From: UBA4416 sp943362175
GTDB taxonomy: Bacteria; Bacteroidota; Bacteroidia; B-17B0; Aurantibacillaceae
DNA length: 64,000 nucleotides
Direction of reading: 5' to 3'
Assembly (NCBI GenBank): GCA_943362175.1
Contig: CALRIU020000015.1
Coordinates: 59,644-123,643 of the forward strand
Below the pieces are notes generated by a model that saw only the letters and a list, made by a program, of their open reading frames with translations, was not told where the DNA came from and did not search any database. This document shows, piece after piece, positions 9,006 through 16,804 of this stretch; positions within the stretch are counted from its first letter, which is position 1, and every line of letters begins with the position of its first letter. The position numbers were made by a program, and so were the translations under genes.

Positions 9006-10259
9006 TTAATCGTTTAGTTCCCTGATCTCCACAGGCACCTGGTTCAGGATAAGCCCGCTGTCCTTGTTGATGATCCTGTCGGTCTCGTAGGCCATGCCGG
9101 CATCACTGATGGTGAGAAAAGATTCGGTATCGTTATAAAAATAAGAATGGTTGTTATTGGAAAGCCCCACGGCTACTTTATATTGCCCGGTGGTATAAAA
9201 AATATCCTGGTTGCTGAAAACGGCTTCATACACGCCACGCTTCATCGGCCTGCCGCTGCTCCAGGAGGTATTGATGGGGTTTCCGAACAGGCTTTGGAAG
9301 CCGTAGCCGATCACAAAGAAATCATGGTCTTTTTCAAGTATAAACTTAACGCGGATCTTCCACGCCGATCCTGTAGGGATCTCGCCCGATACCTCATTAT
9401 GCGCATTCAACACCGACACCGATACCACCTTGCCCATATTGCTCAGGTTCTCGATCTGGTTTTTCTCGATTTCAAAAAAGCCGTTCGACAAGGCATTGTT
9501 GCTGATGTAGGAAGAGATGACCGCATCAATGCCACCCTGCTGCAATAATTCGCCTTTATGCATCAGCAGGCCTTTGTTGCAGAGCTTTTGCACGGCATCC
9601 ATGTTATGGCTCACAAACAAAATGGTACGTCCTTCTTTGGTGCTGACGTCCTGCATTTTGCCCAGGCATTTTTTCTGAAAAGCGGCGTCGCCCACCGCCA
9701 GCACTTCATCCACAATTAAGATCTCCGGCTCCAGGTGTGCCGCCACAGCAAAGGCCAGGCGCACGTACATCCCGCTGCTGTAACGCTTTACCGGCGTATC
9801 CAGGAAGCGCTCCACTTCGCTGAAAGCCACGATCTCGTCAAATTTTTTGTCGATCTCCTGTTTGTTCATGCCCAGAATAGAGCCGTTGAGGTAAATATTC
9901 TCCCTGCCGGAAAGATCACCGTGAAAGCCCGTACCTACTTCGAGCAGGGAAGCCATGCGCCCCGTATATTCGATGCGGCCTTTGGTGGGAGGTGTAATGC
10001 GAGAAAGTATTTTCAATAACGTCGATTTTCCGGCGCCATTCCTGCCGATCACTCCTACCCTGTCGCCACGCTCTACCTCAAAGGATACATTTTTCAATGC
10101 CCAGAACTCCTCCGTTTCTTTTTTCCGGCCGATGTTCCTCAGACCTTTGACAGCGCCGAGTATATTACCGTACAGCGTATCACTTTTCTCCGCAGCATTC
10201 CTGTTGAGAATATAGTGCTTACTCAGGCTTTCTACCTGTATGATGTGATCTTTGCTCAT
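9006..10259 (-). CDS. wzt: Polysaccharide ABC transporter ATP-binding protein (Wzt-like)
   Basis: 417 aa. The ATPase domain covers about residues 1-250: Walker A GRNGAGKST (72-80), ABC signature SSGMY (161-165) and Walker B ILIVDE (180-185) followed by the H-loop region FVSHNMDAV. The extra C-terminal part (about 270-417), rich in beta strands (VRVKFILEKD, GVYEAVFSNQDIF), corresponds to the Wzt carbohydrate-binding domain that in characterised O-antigen exporters recognises the finished chain end. It pairs with the permease whose stop it overlaps by one base. The pair would move an undecaprenyl-linked glycan across the inner membrane. Confidence 0.9.
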   Translation of the reverse strand: MSKDHIIQVESLSKHYILNRNAAEKSDTLYGNILGAVKGLRNIGRKKETEEFWALKNVSFEVERGDRVGVIGRNGAGKSTLLKILSRITPPTKGRIEYTGRMASLLEVGTGFHGDLSGRENIYLNGSILGMNKQEIDKKFDEIVAFSEVERFLDTPVKRYSSGMYVRLAFAVAAHLEPEILIVDEVLAVGDAAFQKKCLGKMQDVSTKEGRTILFVSHNMDAVQKLCNKGLLMHKGELLQQGGIDAVISSYISNNALSNGFFEIEKNQIENLSNMGKVVSVSVLNAHNEVSGEIPTGSAWKIRVKFILEKDHDFFVIGYGFQSLFGNPINTSWSSGRPMKRGVYEAVFSNQDIFYTTGQYKVAVGLSNNNHSYFYNDTESFLTISDAGMAYETDRIINKDSGLILNQVPVEIRELND

Positions 10260-11092
10260 TAGATATAATCGACGAAGCTGCGCTCGAACTTAAAGAAATA
10301 TTTGATGCCGATAAACAAAAAAAGGAAGGATACCGCTACCGATAAGGCAAAGGTCTGTGGGTTGTAAATGGCTTCGCCCCCAAACAGGCAATACTTAAAG
10401 CCGTCAATGGCGCCTACCATCGGGTTCAGGCAAAAGAGCCAGTGAAGCCACTGCGGAAGGCGCTCAAGGTAATAAGCCGTGGAAAAAATAACCGGGCTGA
10501 CGTACATCCCGAACTGAACCAGCACAGGCACGATGAATTTCACATCACGGTATTTCACATTGATGGTCGCAAAGTATAGGCCGATCCCGAAGCCATTGAT
10601 CAGCGTCAGTAAAATAAACAACGGCGCCAGAATGATCTGCCAGTGAACGGGTTCTCCTGCAACAATGAAGAGTACAATTAAAATGACCAGGGAAATAATG
10701 AAATCCACCAGGCATACCAGGATGGTGCTCAGCGGGATGATGATCTTAGGGAAATACACTTTGGAGAAGAGGTTGGCATTGCCCACAATGGAATTGCTGA
10801 CTTCATTGAACACATTGGAGAAGAGCTGCCAGAGCAGCATGGCCGAGGCCACATACAGGAAATTACGCGCGGTGCTTTCGCCGCTGTTGATCTTGGAGGC
10901 AATGTAGCCAAAGACGAGAATGCTTACCAATGGTTTCACCAGGGCCCAAATGATGCCGGCAAAGGCCTGCTTGTAGCGCACCAGGAAATCGCGACGGGCC
11001 AGGTTGCTCAACAGGGTTTTGTACCTGATGATCTCTTTCAAAGAAAAAAAGGATCCCATGCCGGGATCTATGATAACCTTATCTTTATTCAC
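10259..11092 (-). CDS. wzm: Polysaccharide ABC-2 type permease (Wzm-like)
   Basis: 277 aa with six predicted membrane segments, starting after a cytoplasmic stretch ending LLSNLARRDFLVRYKQA. FAGIIWALVKPLVSILVF is the first segment, and YVSPVIFSTAYYLERLP and LFCLNPMVGAIDGFKY are typical ABC-2/TagG/Wzm sequences. It is the first gene of the minus-strand glycan operon, directly upstream of the ATPase. The 127-bp gap to msrB upstream, which is divergent, must hold the operon promoter, but no convincing -7/-33 pair was assigned. Confidence 0.9.
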   Translation of the reverse strand: MNKDKVIIDPGMGSFFSLKEIIRYKTLLSNLARRDFLVRYKQAFAGIIWALVKPLVSILVFGYIASKINSGESTARNFLYVASAMLLWQLFSNVFNEVSNSIVGNANLFSKVYFPKIIIPLSTILVCLVDFIISLVILIVLFIVAGEPVHWQIILAPLFILLTLINGFGIGLYFATINVKYRDVKFIVPVLVQFGMYVSPVIFSTAYYLERLPQWLHWLFCLNPMVGAIDGFKYCLFGGEAIYNPQTFALSVAVSFLFLFIGIKYFFKFERSFVDYI

Positions 11093-11246
11093 TTATTAAC
11101 AAAATAGATGCTTCCGGCATGTTACCGGATTATAAACGCTAAAGATACTGAATTCTTGGTTTAATTAAACTTCCCGGGAGGCTTTTTGACATAAATCCGG
11201 GCACGGCTATTTATCGTAAATGCCTGTAAACCTTAATTACCTGATT

Positions 11247-11750
11247 ATGCGAAATCTGATTATGATCCTTGCGCTGGCCGCCCTTACAAAGGCACAGGCC
11301 CAGCAGGCTGTTAAAATACCTTCCCCGGCCGATACGACCTGGACAACAAAAGTCATCAAATCCAACGAGGAATGGAAAAAGATCCTCACTCCGGCCCAAT
11401 ACCAGATTACCCGGGAAGAAGGCACAGAGAATCCTTACACCAAAGGGAACTACAGCGATAACCACGAAAAAGGCTACTACTACTGCCTGAGCTGCAAAAA
11501 CCCGCTGTTCAGCTCATTAAAAAAATTCGATTCGGGCACCGGCTGGCCGAGCTTCTGGCAGGCCTACTCTACCAAAAGCATCACCAAATCAACGGATAAC
11601 TCCCTGGGTATGCAGCGGGATGCCATTTCCTGCCAGAAATGCAATGCCCACCTGGGCCATGTGTTCAACGACGGGCCAAAGCCCACAGGCTTACGGTATT
11701 GCATGGATGGTCTGGCGTTGTTTTTCGTCAAAGGAAACCCAACCCGCTAA
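11247..11750 (+). CDS. msrB: Peptide-methionine (R)-S-oxide reductase, exported
   Basis: MsrB reduces methionine-R-sulfoxide in oxidised proteins. The ATG at 11247 gives a 167-aa protein with a signal peptide (MRNLIMILALAALTKAQAQQ), so it is probably periplasmic. A longer start at 11220 would add nine residues before the signal. Structural zinc cysteines are in YYCLSCKNPL and ISCQKCNAHLGHVF, and the catalytic cysteine is in GLRYCMDG. FDSGTGWPSFWQ is the substrate-binding loop. The usual RYCINS-type ending is RYCMDGLALFF here, a common variant. It is divergent from the glycan exporter. Confidence 0.92.
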   Translation: MRNLIMILALAALTKAQAQQAVKIPSPADTTWTTKVIKSNEEWKKILTPAQYQITREEGTENPYTKGNYSDNHEKGYYYCLSCKNPLFSSLKKFDSGTGWPSFWQAYSTKSITKSTDNSLGMQRDAISCQKCNAHLGHVFNDGPKPTGLRYCMDGLALFFVKGNPTR

Positions 11751-11801
11751 TCATTTATTCCTGATTTTTATTATTTTAGCTTAACCTAAAATCTTATAAG
11801 C

Positions 11802-12260
11802 ATGGAAGTAAAATCGGAAAAACCTGATCTGAAAATCGTCCTGACCAATATCAGCGAGCGCTGGAAATATAAAATGGATGAGATCTCTCCCGGTGTCTTT
11901 AGGCTCGATGTGGCCATGAAGCAAAAAGACGGCAGTATGCGTTACCAATATGTGTATGCCTGGGTGATCAAAGAGCGCTATATGGGCAAAGACGTATTCT
12001 ATTTCAACAGCCGTTGCGGGGAATACAACCTCAACCTGAATTTATACCAGATGCTGAAGGAAAGCAGCTATTGCACCTACTGTTCCGTGATCATTACCAC
12101 CGACAAACGGACGGATGGCACGCCCTGCGAATCGGTGGTGGTTCATGCCATCCAACCGATCGAACTGACGTCTGAGGCGATTATCAATGAAGTGATCTGG
12201 GATATTGCCACCAACGCCGATATCATCGAGATGACCTATTTCGGCGGGGATAATAATTAA
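11802..12260 (+). CDS. Conserved-looking hypothetical protein
   Basis: A 152-aa soluble protein that I do not recognise. It has no signal peptide or membrane segment. It contains an N-terminal amphipathic region (MEVKSEKPDLKIVLTNISER), a strand-rich middle (MRYQYVYAWVIKERY) and several cysteines (SSYCTYCSVI). The size and alternation resemble small YbjN-like or chaperone-like folds, but that is only an impression. It stands alone, 51 bp after msrB, and is closed by a strong hairpin at 12260-12321. Codon use matches the neighbours. Confidence 0.7.
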   Translation: MEVKSEKPDLKIVLTNISERWKYKMDEISPGVFRLDVAMKQKDGSMRYQYVYAWVIKERYMGKDVFYFNSRCGEYNLNLNLYQMLKESSYCTYCSVIITTDKRTDGTPCESVVVHAIQPIELTSEAIINEVIWDIATNADIIEMTYFGGDNN

Positions 12261-12321
12261 AAAGTCTGATTTTTTCTGTTATCCTGATCCAGGATCTGTT
12301 CTTAGAAAAAATCAGACTTTT
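12260..12321. terminator. Bidirectional terminator with 18-bp perfect stem
   Basis: The arms 12260-12277 (AAAAGTCTGATTTTTTCT) and 12304-12321 are perfect reverse complements. The 26-nt apex contains a second small palindrome (ATCCTG..CAGGAT). A/T tracts on both outer edges fit termination of the plus gene ending at 12260 and the minus nitroreductase gene ending at 12371. Confidence 0.75.
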
Positions 12322-12370
12322 ATGTAAGGGATCACGACGTGATTGTTCTTGTCCGGAGAATTTATCTTTG

Positions 12371-13003
12371 TTACTTAAACTCGGTCACAAACTGCTCCTT
12401 CGGCTTGCGCACTTTTTTGAGGTTCACGAGCCAGTCGTTTTCCGGGTCGCGATGTCCAAGTGGGAGAATGGTCACGCTTTTCAGGCCTTTTTTATCGAGT
12501 CCCAGGAGCTTGTCCAGTTCAGGACCATTGAAACCTTCCATTGGCGTGGCATCCACTTTCAATTCCGCCGCTGCGGCAATAGCTATCCCAAAGCCAATGT
12601 AAGCCTGCCGGGCCGTATGCACAAAATTAGCTTCGGCATTTCTCGCTACAAAATTCGTCACTAAAATATTTTTGAAATCGGCCATGCCACCATCCGGCAT
12701 GCCGCGCTCCGACTCGATGTGCGCAATGTAATCATCGATCCGCTCTTTGGTATAGTTATCCCAGGCAGCAAACACTAAAATATGTGAGCTGTCTATCATT
12801 TGCTGCTGGTTATTGGCCAGGGGCAGGATCTGTTTTTTCAGCTCCGGGTTAGAGATCACGATCACTTCGAAAGGCTGGATGCCTGCGGAGGTTGGCGCCA
12901 GCCTGGTAGCTTCCACGATTTTGTCCACATCGGCCTGTGCCACGGGTTTTCCATTCATTTTCTTAACGGCATAGCGCCATTGGAGGGCATTTAATAATTC
13001 CAT
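12371..13003 (-). CDS. NAD(P)H-dependent nitroreductase family oxidoreductase
   Basis: A 210-aa FMN-dependent flavoprotein of the NfsB/nitroreductase family. LQWRYAVKKMNGKPV and EATRLAPTSAGIQPFEVIVI at the N-terminus provide the FMN phosphate and ring contacts. IGFGIAIAAAAELKVDATPMEGF and KGLKSVTILPLGHRD near the C-terminus are the usual dimer/FMN segments. These enzymes reduce quinones, nitro compounds or azo dyes in the cytoplasm. It is divergent from an HxlR-type regulator and shares a palindromic operator with it at 13115-13145, so it is very likely regulated by that protein. HxlR-nitroreductase pairs in other bacteria respond to quinones or reactive chlorine/electrophiles. Confidence 0.9.
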   Translation of the reverse strand: MELLNALQWRYAVKKMNGKPVAQADVDKIVEATRLAPTSAGIQPFEVIVISNPELKKQILPLANNQQQMIDSSHILVFAAWDNYTKERIDDYIAHIESERGMPDGGMADFKNILVTNFVARNAEANFVHTARQAYIGFGIAIAAAAELKVDATPMEGFNGPELDKLLGLDKKGLKSVTILPLGHRDPENDWLVNLKKVRKPKEQFVTEFK

Positions 13004-13114
13004 ACGTTTTTTAGTTATTTATTGGTTAATGGTCTTTTTTCTGAGGTTATCTGTTCAGACAACATCGCCGTGAAAATAAAGTTTACGCCGGCGGCACAAA
13101 ATTCAGTAATATAG

Positions 13115-13145
13115 TTTACTTTTGAAAGTGGTTTCCAAAAGTAAA
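13115..13145. promoter_or_regulatory. Palindromic operator with two opposed -7 boxes (nitroreductase/hxlR)
   Basis: TTTACTTTTG (13115-13124) and its perfect reverse complement CAAAAGTAAA (13136-13145) are separated by 11 bp, a 21-bp centre-to-centre spacing (two helical turns) as expected for a winged-helix dimer. Each arm contains TACTTTTG, an exact TAnnTTTG -7 box, one per strand. One bound dimer could therefore block both divergent promoters. Confidence 0.75.
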
Positions 13146-13176
13146 GTACTTTCCTTCACGAAACTACGTATATACC

Positions 13177-13560
13177 ATGTCAAAAAAAATCGACCTCAAC
13201 CACCAGCCGGAAGCCTGCAAAGGCCAGCTCCGCGCCATACACGACACGCTCGACCTCCTGAGCGGCAAGTGGAAGATCTCCATCATCAGCTCCCTGAGCT
13301 TCAACGGGAAAAGACGTTTTATGGAGCTGCAACGCGAGGTGGAAGGCATCGGCGCCAAAATGCTCTCCAAAGAATTGAGGGAACTGGAAATGAATGAGCT
13401 GGTGATCCGTACCGTATACGACACAAAACCTGTCACGGTGGAATATGAGCTCACAGCTTACGGCAAAACCTTGCAGGCTGTCATCGGTGAAATGGCTAAG
13501 TGGGGACATCAGCACCGCAAACGGATCAAAGCTTCACTGGAAAAGGCAAAGGCGGCTTAA
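13177..13560 (+). CDS. HxlR-family winged-helix regulator with single N-terminal Cys
   Basis: 127 aa. The HxlR/DUF24 winged helix covers about residues 20-105: DTLDLLSGKWKISIISSL, FMELQREVEGIGAKMLSKELRELE (recognition helix) and the wing VTVEYELTAYGKTL. The only cysteine is Cys14, in the position used as redox or electrophile sensor in YodB/HypR-type members. The divergent nitroreductase gene and the shared operator support control of detoxification plus autoregulation. A C-terminal basic tail (KRIKASLEKAKAA) is present. Sensing of quinones or oxidants is inferred from family and context. Confidence 0.9.
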   Translation: MSKKIDLNHQPEACKGQLRAIHDTLDLLSGKWKISIISSLSFNGKRRFMELQREVEGIGAKMLSKELRELEMNELVIRTVYDTKPVTVEYELTAYGKTLQAVIGEMAKWGHQHRKRIKASLEKAKAA

Positions 13561-13568
13561 GCGCCGCT

Positions 13569-13623
13569 GTTGGTGTTATCTCCAACAGCCCAACAGAACC
13601 TTGTTGGTGATAACACCAACAAG
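13569..13623. repeat. Nested GTTGGTG inverted repeats after hxlR
   Basis: GTTGGTGTTATC (13569-13580) pairs perfectly with 13609-13620, while TTGTTGGTG (13601-13609) pairs with CACCAACAA (13614-13622). The two hairpins share bases and are mutually exclusive. It lies 9 bp after the hxlR stop and may act as a terminator or processing site. No strong T-tract follows. Confidence 0.6.
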
Positions 13624-13642
13624 GGCAAGAGAGTTTTCGGAA

Positions 13643-13672
13643 CCGTACCCTGAGCGCAGTCGAAGGGTACGG
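13643..13672. repeat. REP-like hairpin with CTGAGCGnAGTCGAAG core
   Basis: CCGTACCC and GGGTACGG form a perfect 8-bp stem around TGAGCGCAGTCGAA. The loop sequence recurs in several other gaps of this window (25077-25098, 35681-35700, 39545-39564, 46994-47010, 50425-50449), with variants at 37247 and 47091. It lies 8 bp from the helicase stop, so it may end the helicase transcript. Confidence 0.7.
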
Positions 13673-13679
13673 ATACAAA

Positions 13680-16121
13680 TCACATCACCACTTTCAGCTT
13701 CGCGTATTTGAGCAGGAGGTTTTTCTCGCCGTTGGTCCGGAACTGAATGGTAGCTTTCGCTTCCGGGTATACCCCTTCAATGCCGGTGATCTCCCCGATC
13801 CCGAATTTTTCATGCTCTACGACACTCCCTACACGTAAAGCGGCATTGGCGCTGGTATCGGTCGGCGTGTTGGTCGCGGCCATACGCTTCGCCAGGGGAA
13901 TCAGCTTTTTGGGCGGGGAAAAATTAATCTGTTTCGATAAAGGCGTTTCCGTTGAGCCGCTTTTTCCACCGAATCCGCTCTCTTGTTTATTGAATCCAAA
14001 GCCACCGGCATTCTGGATGCGGTTGAAGGCGCTGTCGCTGAATTTTTTGGAAACAGGCTCTTCCGCATATTCCACGCATTTCTCATCAAGCTCATCAATA
14101 AAACGGCTGGGTTCACAGTAGATGATATTCCCGAAACGGTAGCGCGTGGTGGCATAGCTCACCGTCGCTTTTTTCTCGGCGCGGGTAATGGCTACATAAA
14201 ACAGGCGGCGCTCCTCTTCCAGCTCGCTGCGGCTGTTGAGCGCCATCTGCGACGGAAACAGATTCTCCTCCAGGCCCACAATATGTACATAGGGAAATTC
14301 CAATCCTTTGGAGGCGTGAATGGTCATCATCGTCACCTTATCCGCATTCTTTTCATCTTCCCCTTCCTTGTCCACATCCGTGAGCAAAGTAATTTCCTGC
14401 ATGAATTCATCTAATGTACGCAGCTGCACCGATTGCTCCTGCGGCGTGTCAAACAGCTCCGTTGGCTCCGTTGCCGCGTTCTCTGCCGCTTTAACAATGG
14501 CCTCTTTCAGCTCTGCTTCCTGGGGCGTGCGGTCCTGCTCTACAAAATCCTTGATCCCGTTCAGTAATTCCTGGATGTTTTCATAGCGGCTCACACCTTC
14601 CGGCGTTTTGTCGTTGTATAAGTCTTTCACAATGCCGCTGGTTACAGCGATGTGGTTCGCCGATTCAAACGCATCCTTATAGGGGATCATCATTGAGAAG
14701 GAACGGATGCTCGTGGTGAACTCATCGATCTTCGCCGCAGTGCCGCTGTTGATTCCCAGGTTAAAATCCCGGAGGTTGGTAAGCACCTGCCACATGCTGG
14801 TATTATGCTCCATGGCGGCAATCATGATCTTATCGAGGGTCGTCTGGCCGATGCCGCGCGCCGGGTAATTGATGATCCGCTTCAGCGACTCGTCATCATT
14901 ATGGTTGATGGACAAGCGGAAATACGACAGTACATCTTTGATCTCCTTACGCTGGTAGAAGGAAATACCTCCGTAGATGCGGTAAGGAATGTTCAGCTTG
15001 CGCAGGGCTTCCTCGAAGGAACGCGACTGGGCATTGGTCCTGTATAAGATCGCAAACTCCTTATAGTGCGCCTGCTGTGTATAATGGGTGTCGTAGATCG
15101 AGGAGGCAACCTTCTGTCCTTCCTCGTTATCGGTATTGGAGCGGATCACTTTGATCTTCTCGCCTTCCTCGTTGTCGGTAAAAATATTTTTCTTGAACTG
15201 GTCCTTGTTGATGGCAATCACAGCACTCGCCGCTTTTACGATGTTCTGCGTGCTGCGGTAATTCTGCTCCAGCTTAAAGGTTTTGAGGTCGGGATAATCT
15301 TTTTCGAAATTGAGGATGTTCTGAATATTGGCTCCCCGGAAGGAATAGATACTCTGGGCATCGTCGCCTACCACGCAAATATTCTGGAAGCGGGCCGCCA
15401 GCTGCTTCACGATCACATACTGCGAAAAGTTCGTATCCTGGTACTCATCCACGAGAATGTACTTGAATTTGCTCTGGTATTTCAGCAGCACCTCAGGGAA
15501 ATCCCGGAGCAGGATATTGGTATTGAACAGGAGATCATCGAAATCCATCGCGCCGGCTTTGAAGTTCATTTTCTGATAAGCCAGGTAGATCTGTCCCAGC
15601 AAAGGCTTGTTGGACGCGCGATCTTCTGCCTGCGTGACCGGGTTATTGGCATACTGCCCGGCAGAGATCAGGCTGTTCTTGGCAGAGGAAATGCGGTTGA
15701 GCACCAGCGAGGGCTTATACACCTTCTCGTCGATGTTCATCTGCTTCAGGATTGCCTTGATGACGCTCTTGCTGTCATCGGTATCGTAAATTGTGAAATT
15801 GCTGGGATAGCCCAGCCTCTCAGCCTCAAAACGCAGGATCTTGGCGAAGATGGAGTGAAAGGTCCCCATCCACAGGTTCCTGGCTTCCCCCGCTCCTACG
15901 ATCTTTGCGATCCGCTCCTTCATTTCGCGGGCCGCCTTATTGGTAAAGGTCAGTGATAAAATGTTAAAGGCATCGGTACCCTTCTGCATGATGTGGGCGA
16001 TGCGATAGGTCAACACCCTGGTTTTGCCGGAACCCGCGCCGGCTATAATCATCACGGGCCCCTCCGTCGTTTCGGCAGCCATTCGCTGCACCGGGTTCAA
16101 TTCATCCAAATAATTGCTCAT
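13680..16121 (-). CDS. pcrA: ATP-dependent DNA helicase, UvrD/PcrA (Rep) type
   Basis: A superfamily 1A 3'-5' DNA helicase of 813 aa from ATG 16121. The longer frame to 16139 would swallow the -7 box. Q motif LNPVQRMAA (residues 9-17), Walker A AGAGSGKT (28-35), Walker B region YILVDEYQDTN, motif III VGDDAQSIYSFRGA, motif IV FKLEQNYRSTQNI, motif V MTIHASKGLEFPYV and motif VI EEERRLFYVAITRAEK are all present. The C-terminal basic/SH3-like end (VGSVVEHEKFGIGEITGIEG) is the PcrA-type Tudor-like domain that contacts RNA polymerase in studied PcrA/UvrD. It acts in repair and replication-transcription conflict resolution. Length is a little above the usual 730-750 aa. Confidence 0.95.
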   Translation of the reverse strand: MSNYLDELNPVQRMAAETTEGPVMIIAGAGSGKTRVLTYRIAHIMQKGTDAFNILSLTFTNKAAREMKERIAKIVGAGEARNLWMGTFHSIFAKILRFEAERLGYPSNFTIYDTDDSKSVIKAILKQMNIDEKVYKPSLVLNRISSAKNSLISAGQYANNPVTQAEDRASNKPLLGQIYLAYQKMNFKAGAMDFDDLLFNTNILLRDFPEVLLKYQSKFKYILVDEYQDTNFSQYVIVKQLAARFQNICVVGDDAQSIYSFRGANIQNILNFEKDYPDLKTFKLEQNYRSTQNIVKAASAVIAINKDQFKKNIFTDNEEGEKIKVIRSNTDNEEGQKVASSIYDTHYTQQAHYKEFAILYRTNAQSRSFEEALRKLNIPYRIYGGISFYQRKEIKDVLSYFRLSINHNDDESLKRIINYPARGIGQTTLDKIMIAAMEHNTSMWQVLTNLRDFNLGINSGTAAKIDEFTTSIRSFSMMIPYKDAFESANHIAVTSGIVKDLYNDKTPEGVSRYENIQELLNGIKDFVEQDRTPQEAELKEAIVKAAENAATEPTELFDTPQEQSVQLRTLDEFMQEITLLTDVDKEGEDEKNADKVTMMTIHASKGLEFPYVHIVGLEENLFPSQMALNSRSELEEERRLFYVAITRAEKKATVSYATTRYRFGNIIYCEPSRFIDELDEKCVEYAEEPVSKKFSDSAFNRIQNAGGFGFNKQESGFGGKSGSTETPLSKQINFSPPKKLIPLAKRMAATNTPTDTSANAALRVGSVVEHEKFGIGEITGIEGVYPEAKATIQFRTNGEKNLLLKYAKLKVVM

Positions 16122-16126
16122 TGCTA

Positions 16127-16134
16127 CAAAATTA
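16127..16134 (-). promoter_or_regulatory. -7 box of helicase gene
   Basis: On the minus strand this reads TAATTTTG, five bases before the ATG at 16121. The helicase transcript would have practically no 5' leader. The same arrangement occurs at 898-915 and 62882-62894. Confidence 0.55.
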
Positions 16135-16309
16135 AGCATAAAGCTCGTTTTTACGGGCTATTCTTTTGCGATTTTAAGTACTAATTTATAAAACCTTTTG
16201 AGCAAGACTTTGTTTATAGAAAACAAAAGAGGAATAGATCAATTAGTTGCAAAATCAGAAAATAGTTGTTTTGTTTGTCGGATAAGAAATCATTTTTTTA
16301 AATCATATT

Positions 16310-16732
16310 ATGGGGGGAGTTAATAAAGTTATTTTAGTAGGGAATCTCGGGAAAGACCCGGAAATCAAATACCTGGAAGGAAATATTGCCAGGGCTAATT
16401 TCAGCATGGCTACCAGTGAGTTCCACAAGGACAAGAACGGTAATAAGATCGAACAGACGGAGTGGCACAATATTGTGGTATGGCGAAGCATGGCGGAAAG
16501 CGCAGAAAAGCTGCTGAAAAAAGGCACACAGATTTACCTGGAAGGAAAGCTGCAAACCCGCCAGTGGATCGATAAGGACGGGCACAAGCGCAACATTACC
16601 GAGATCGTAGGCGAATCCTTCCTGATCCTGCAGAAAAAAGAGCCGAATCACAGCAGCCCGGCTTCAGACGCCGATGATGCCACCAACGGCAACTTCCTCG
16701 ATACGGATAAAAAAGACAGCCTGCCGTTTTAA
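16310..16732 (+). CDS. ssb: Single-stranded DNA-binding protein
   Basis: 140 aa. The OB-fold (residues about 3-108) opens NKVILVGNLGKDPEIKYLEG and contains WHNIVVWRSMAESAEKLLKKG and the IYLEGKLQTRQWIDKDG strand pair. The tail is flexible and acidic and ends DSLPF, the partner-docking tip that recruits replication and repair proteins. The AT-rich 180-bp leader region before it contains its promoter. A strong terminator (16757-16785) separates it from the following gldD gene. Confidence 0.95.
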   Translation: MGGVNKVILVGNLGKDPEIKYLEGNIARANFSMATSEFHKDKNGNKIEQTEWHNIVVWRSMAESAEKLLKKGTQIYLEGKLQTRQWIDKDGHKRNITEIVGESFLILQKKEPNHSSPASDADDATNGNFLDTDKKDSLPF

Positions 16733-16756
16733 ACAAGGCAGGGTTATTAATTTTGA

Positions 16757-16785
16757 GCCGTCACGATACCTCGTGGCGGCTTTTT
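16757..16785 (+). terminator. Rho-independent terminator after ssb
   Basis: GCCGTCACGA / TCGTGGCGGC form a 10-bp stem with one G-U pair and a 4-nt loop (TACC), followed by TTTTT. It lies 24 bp after the ssb stop. Confidence 0.85.
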
Positions 16786-16804
16786 ATTGTGTAAATTTAC
16801 GGGT

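Noticed and set aside
15066..15956. 296-codon plus-strand frame inside the helicase gene
   Set aside because: Antisense shadow of a helicase with all SF1 motifs; its translation is low-complexity Ile/Val/Leu-rich without motifs.
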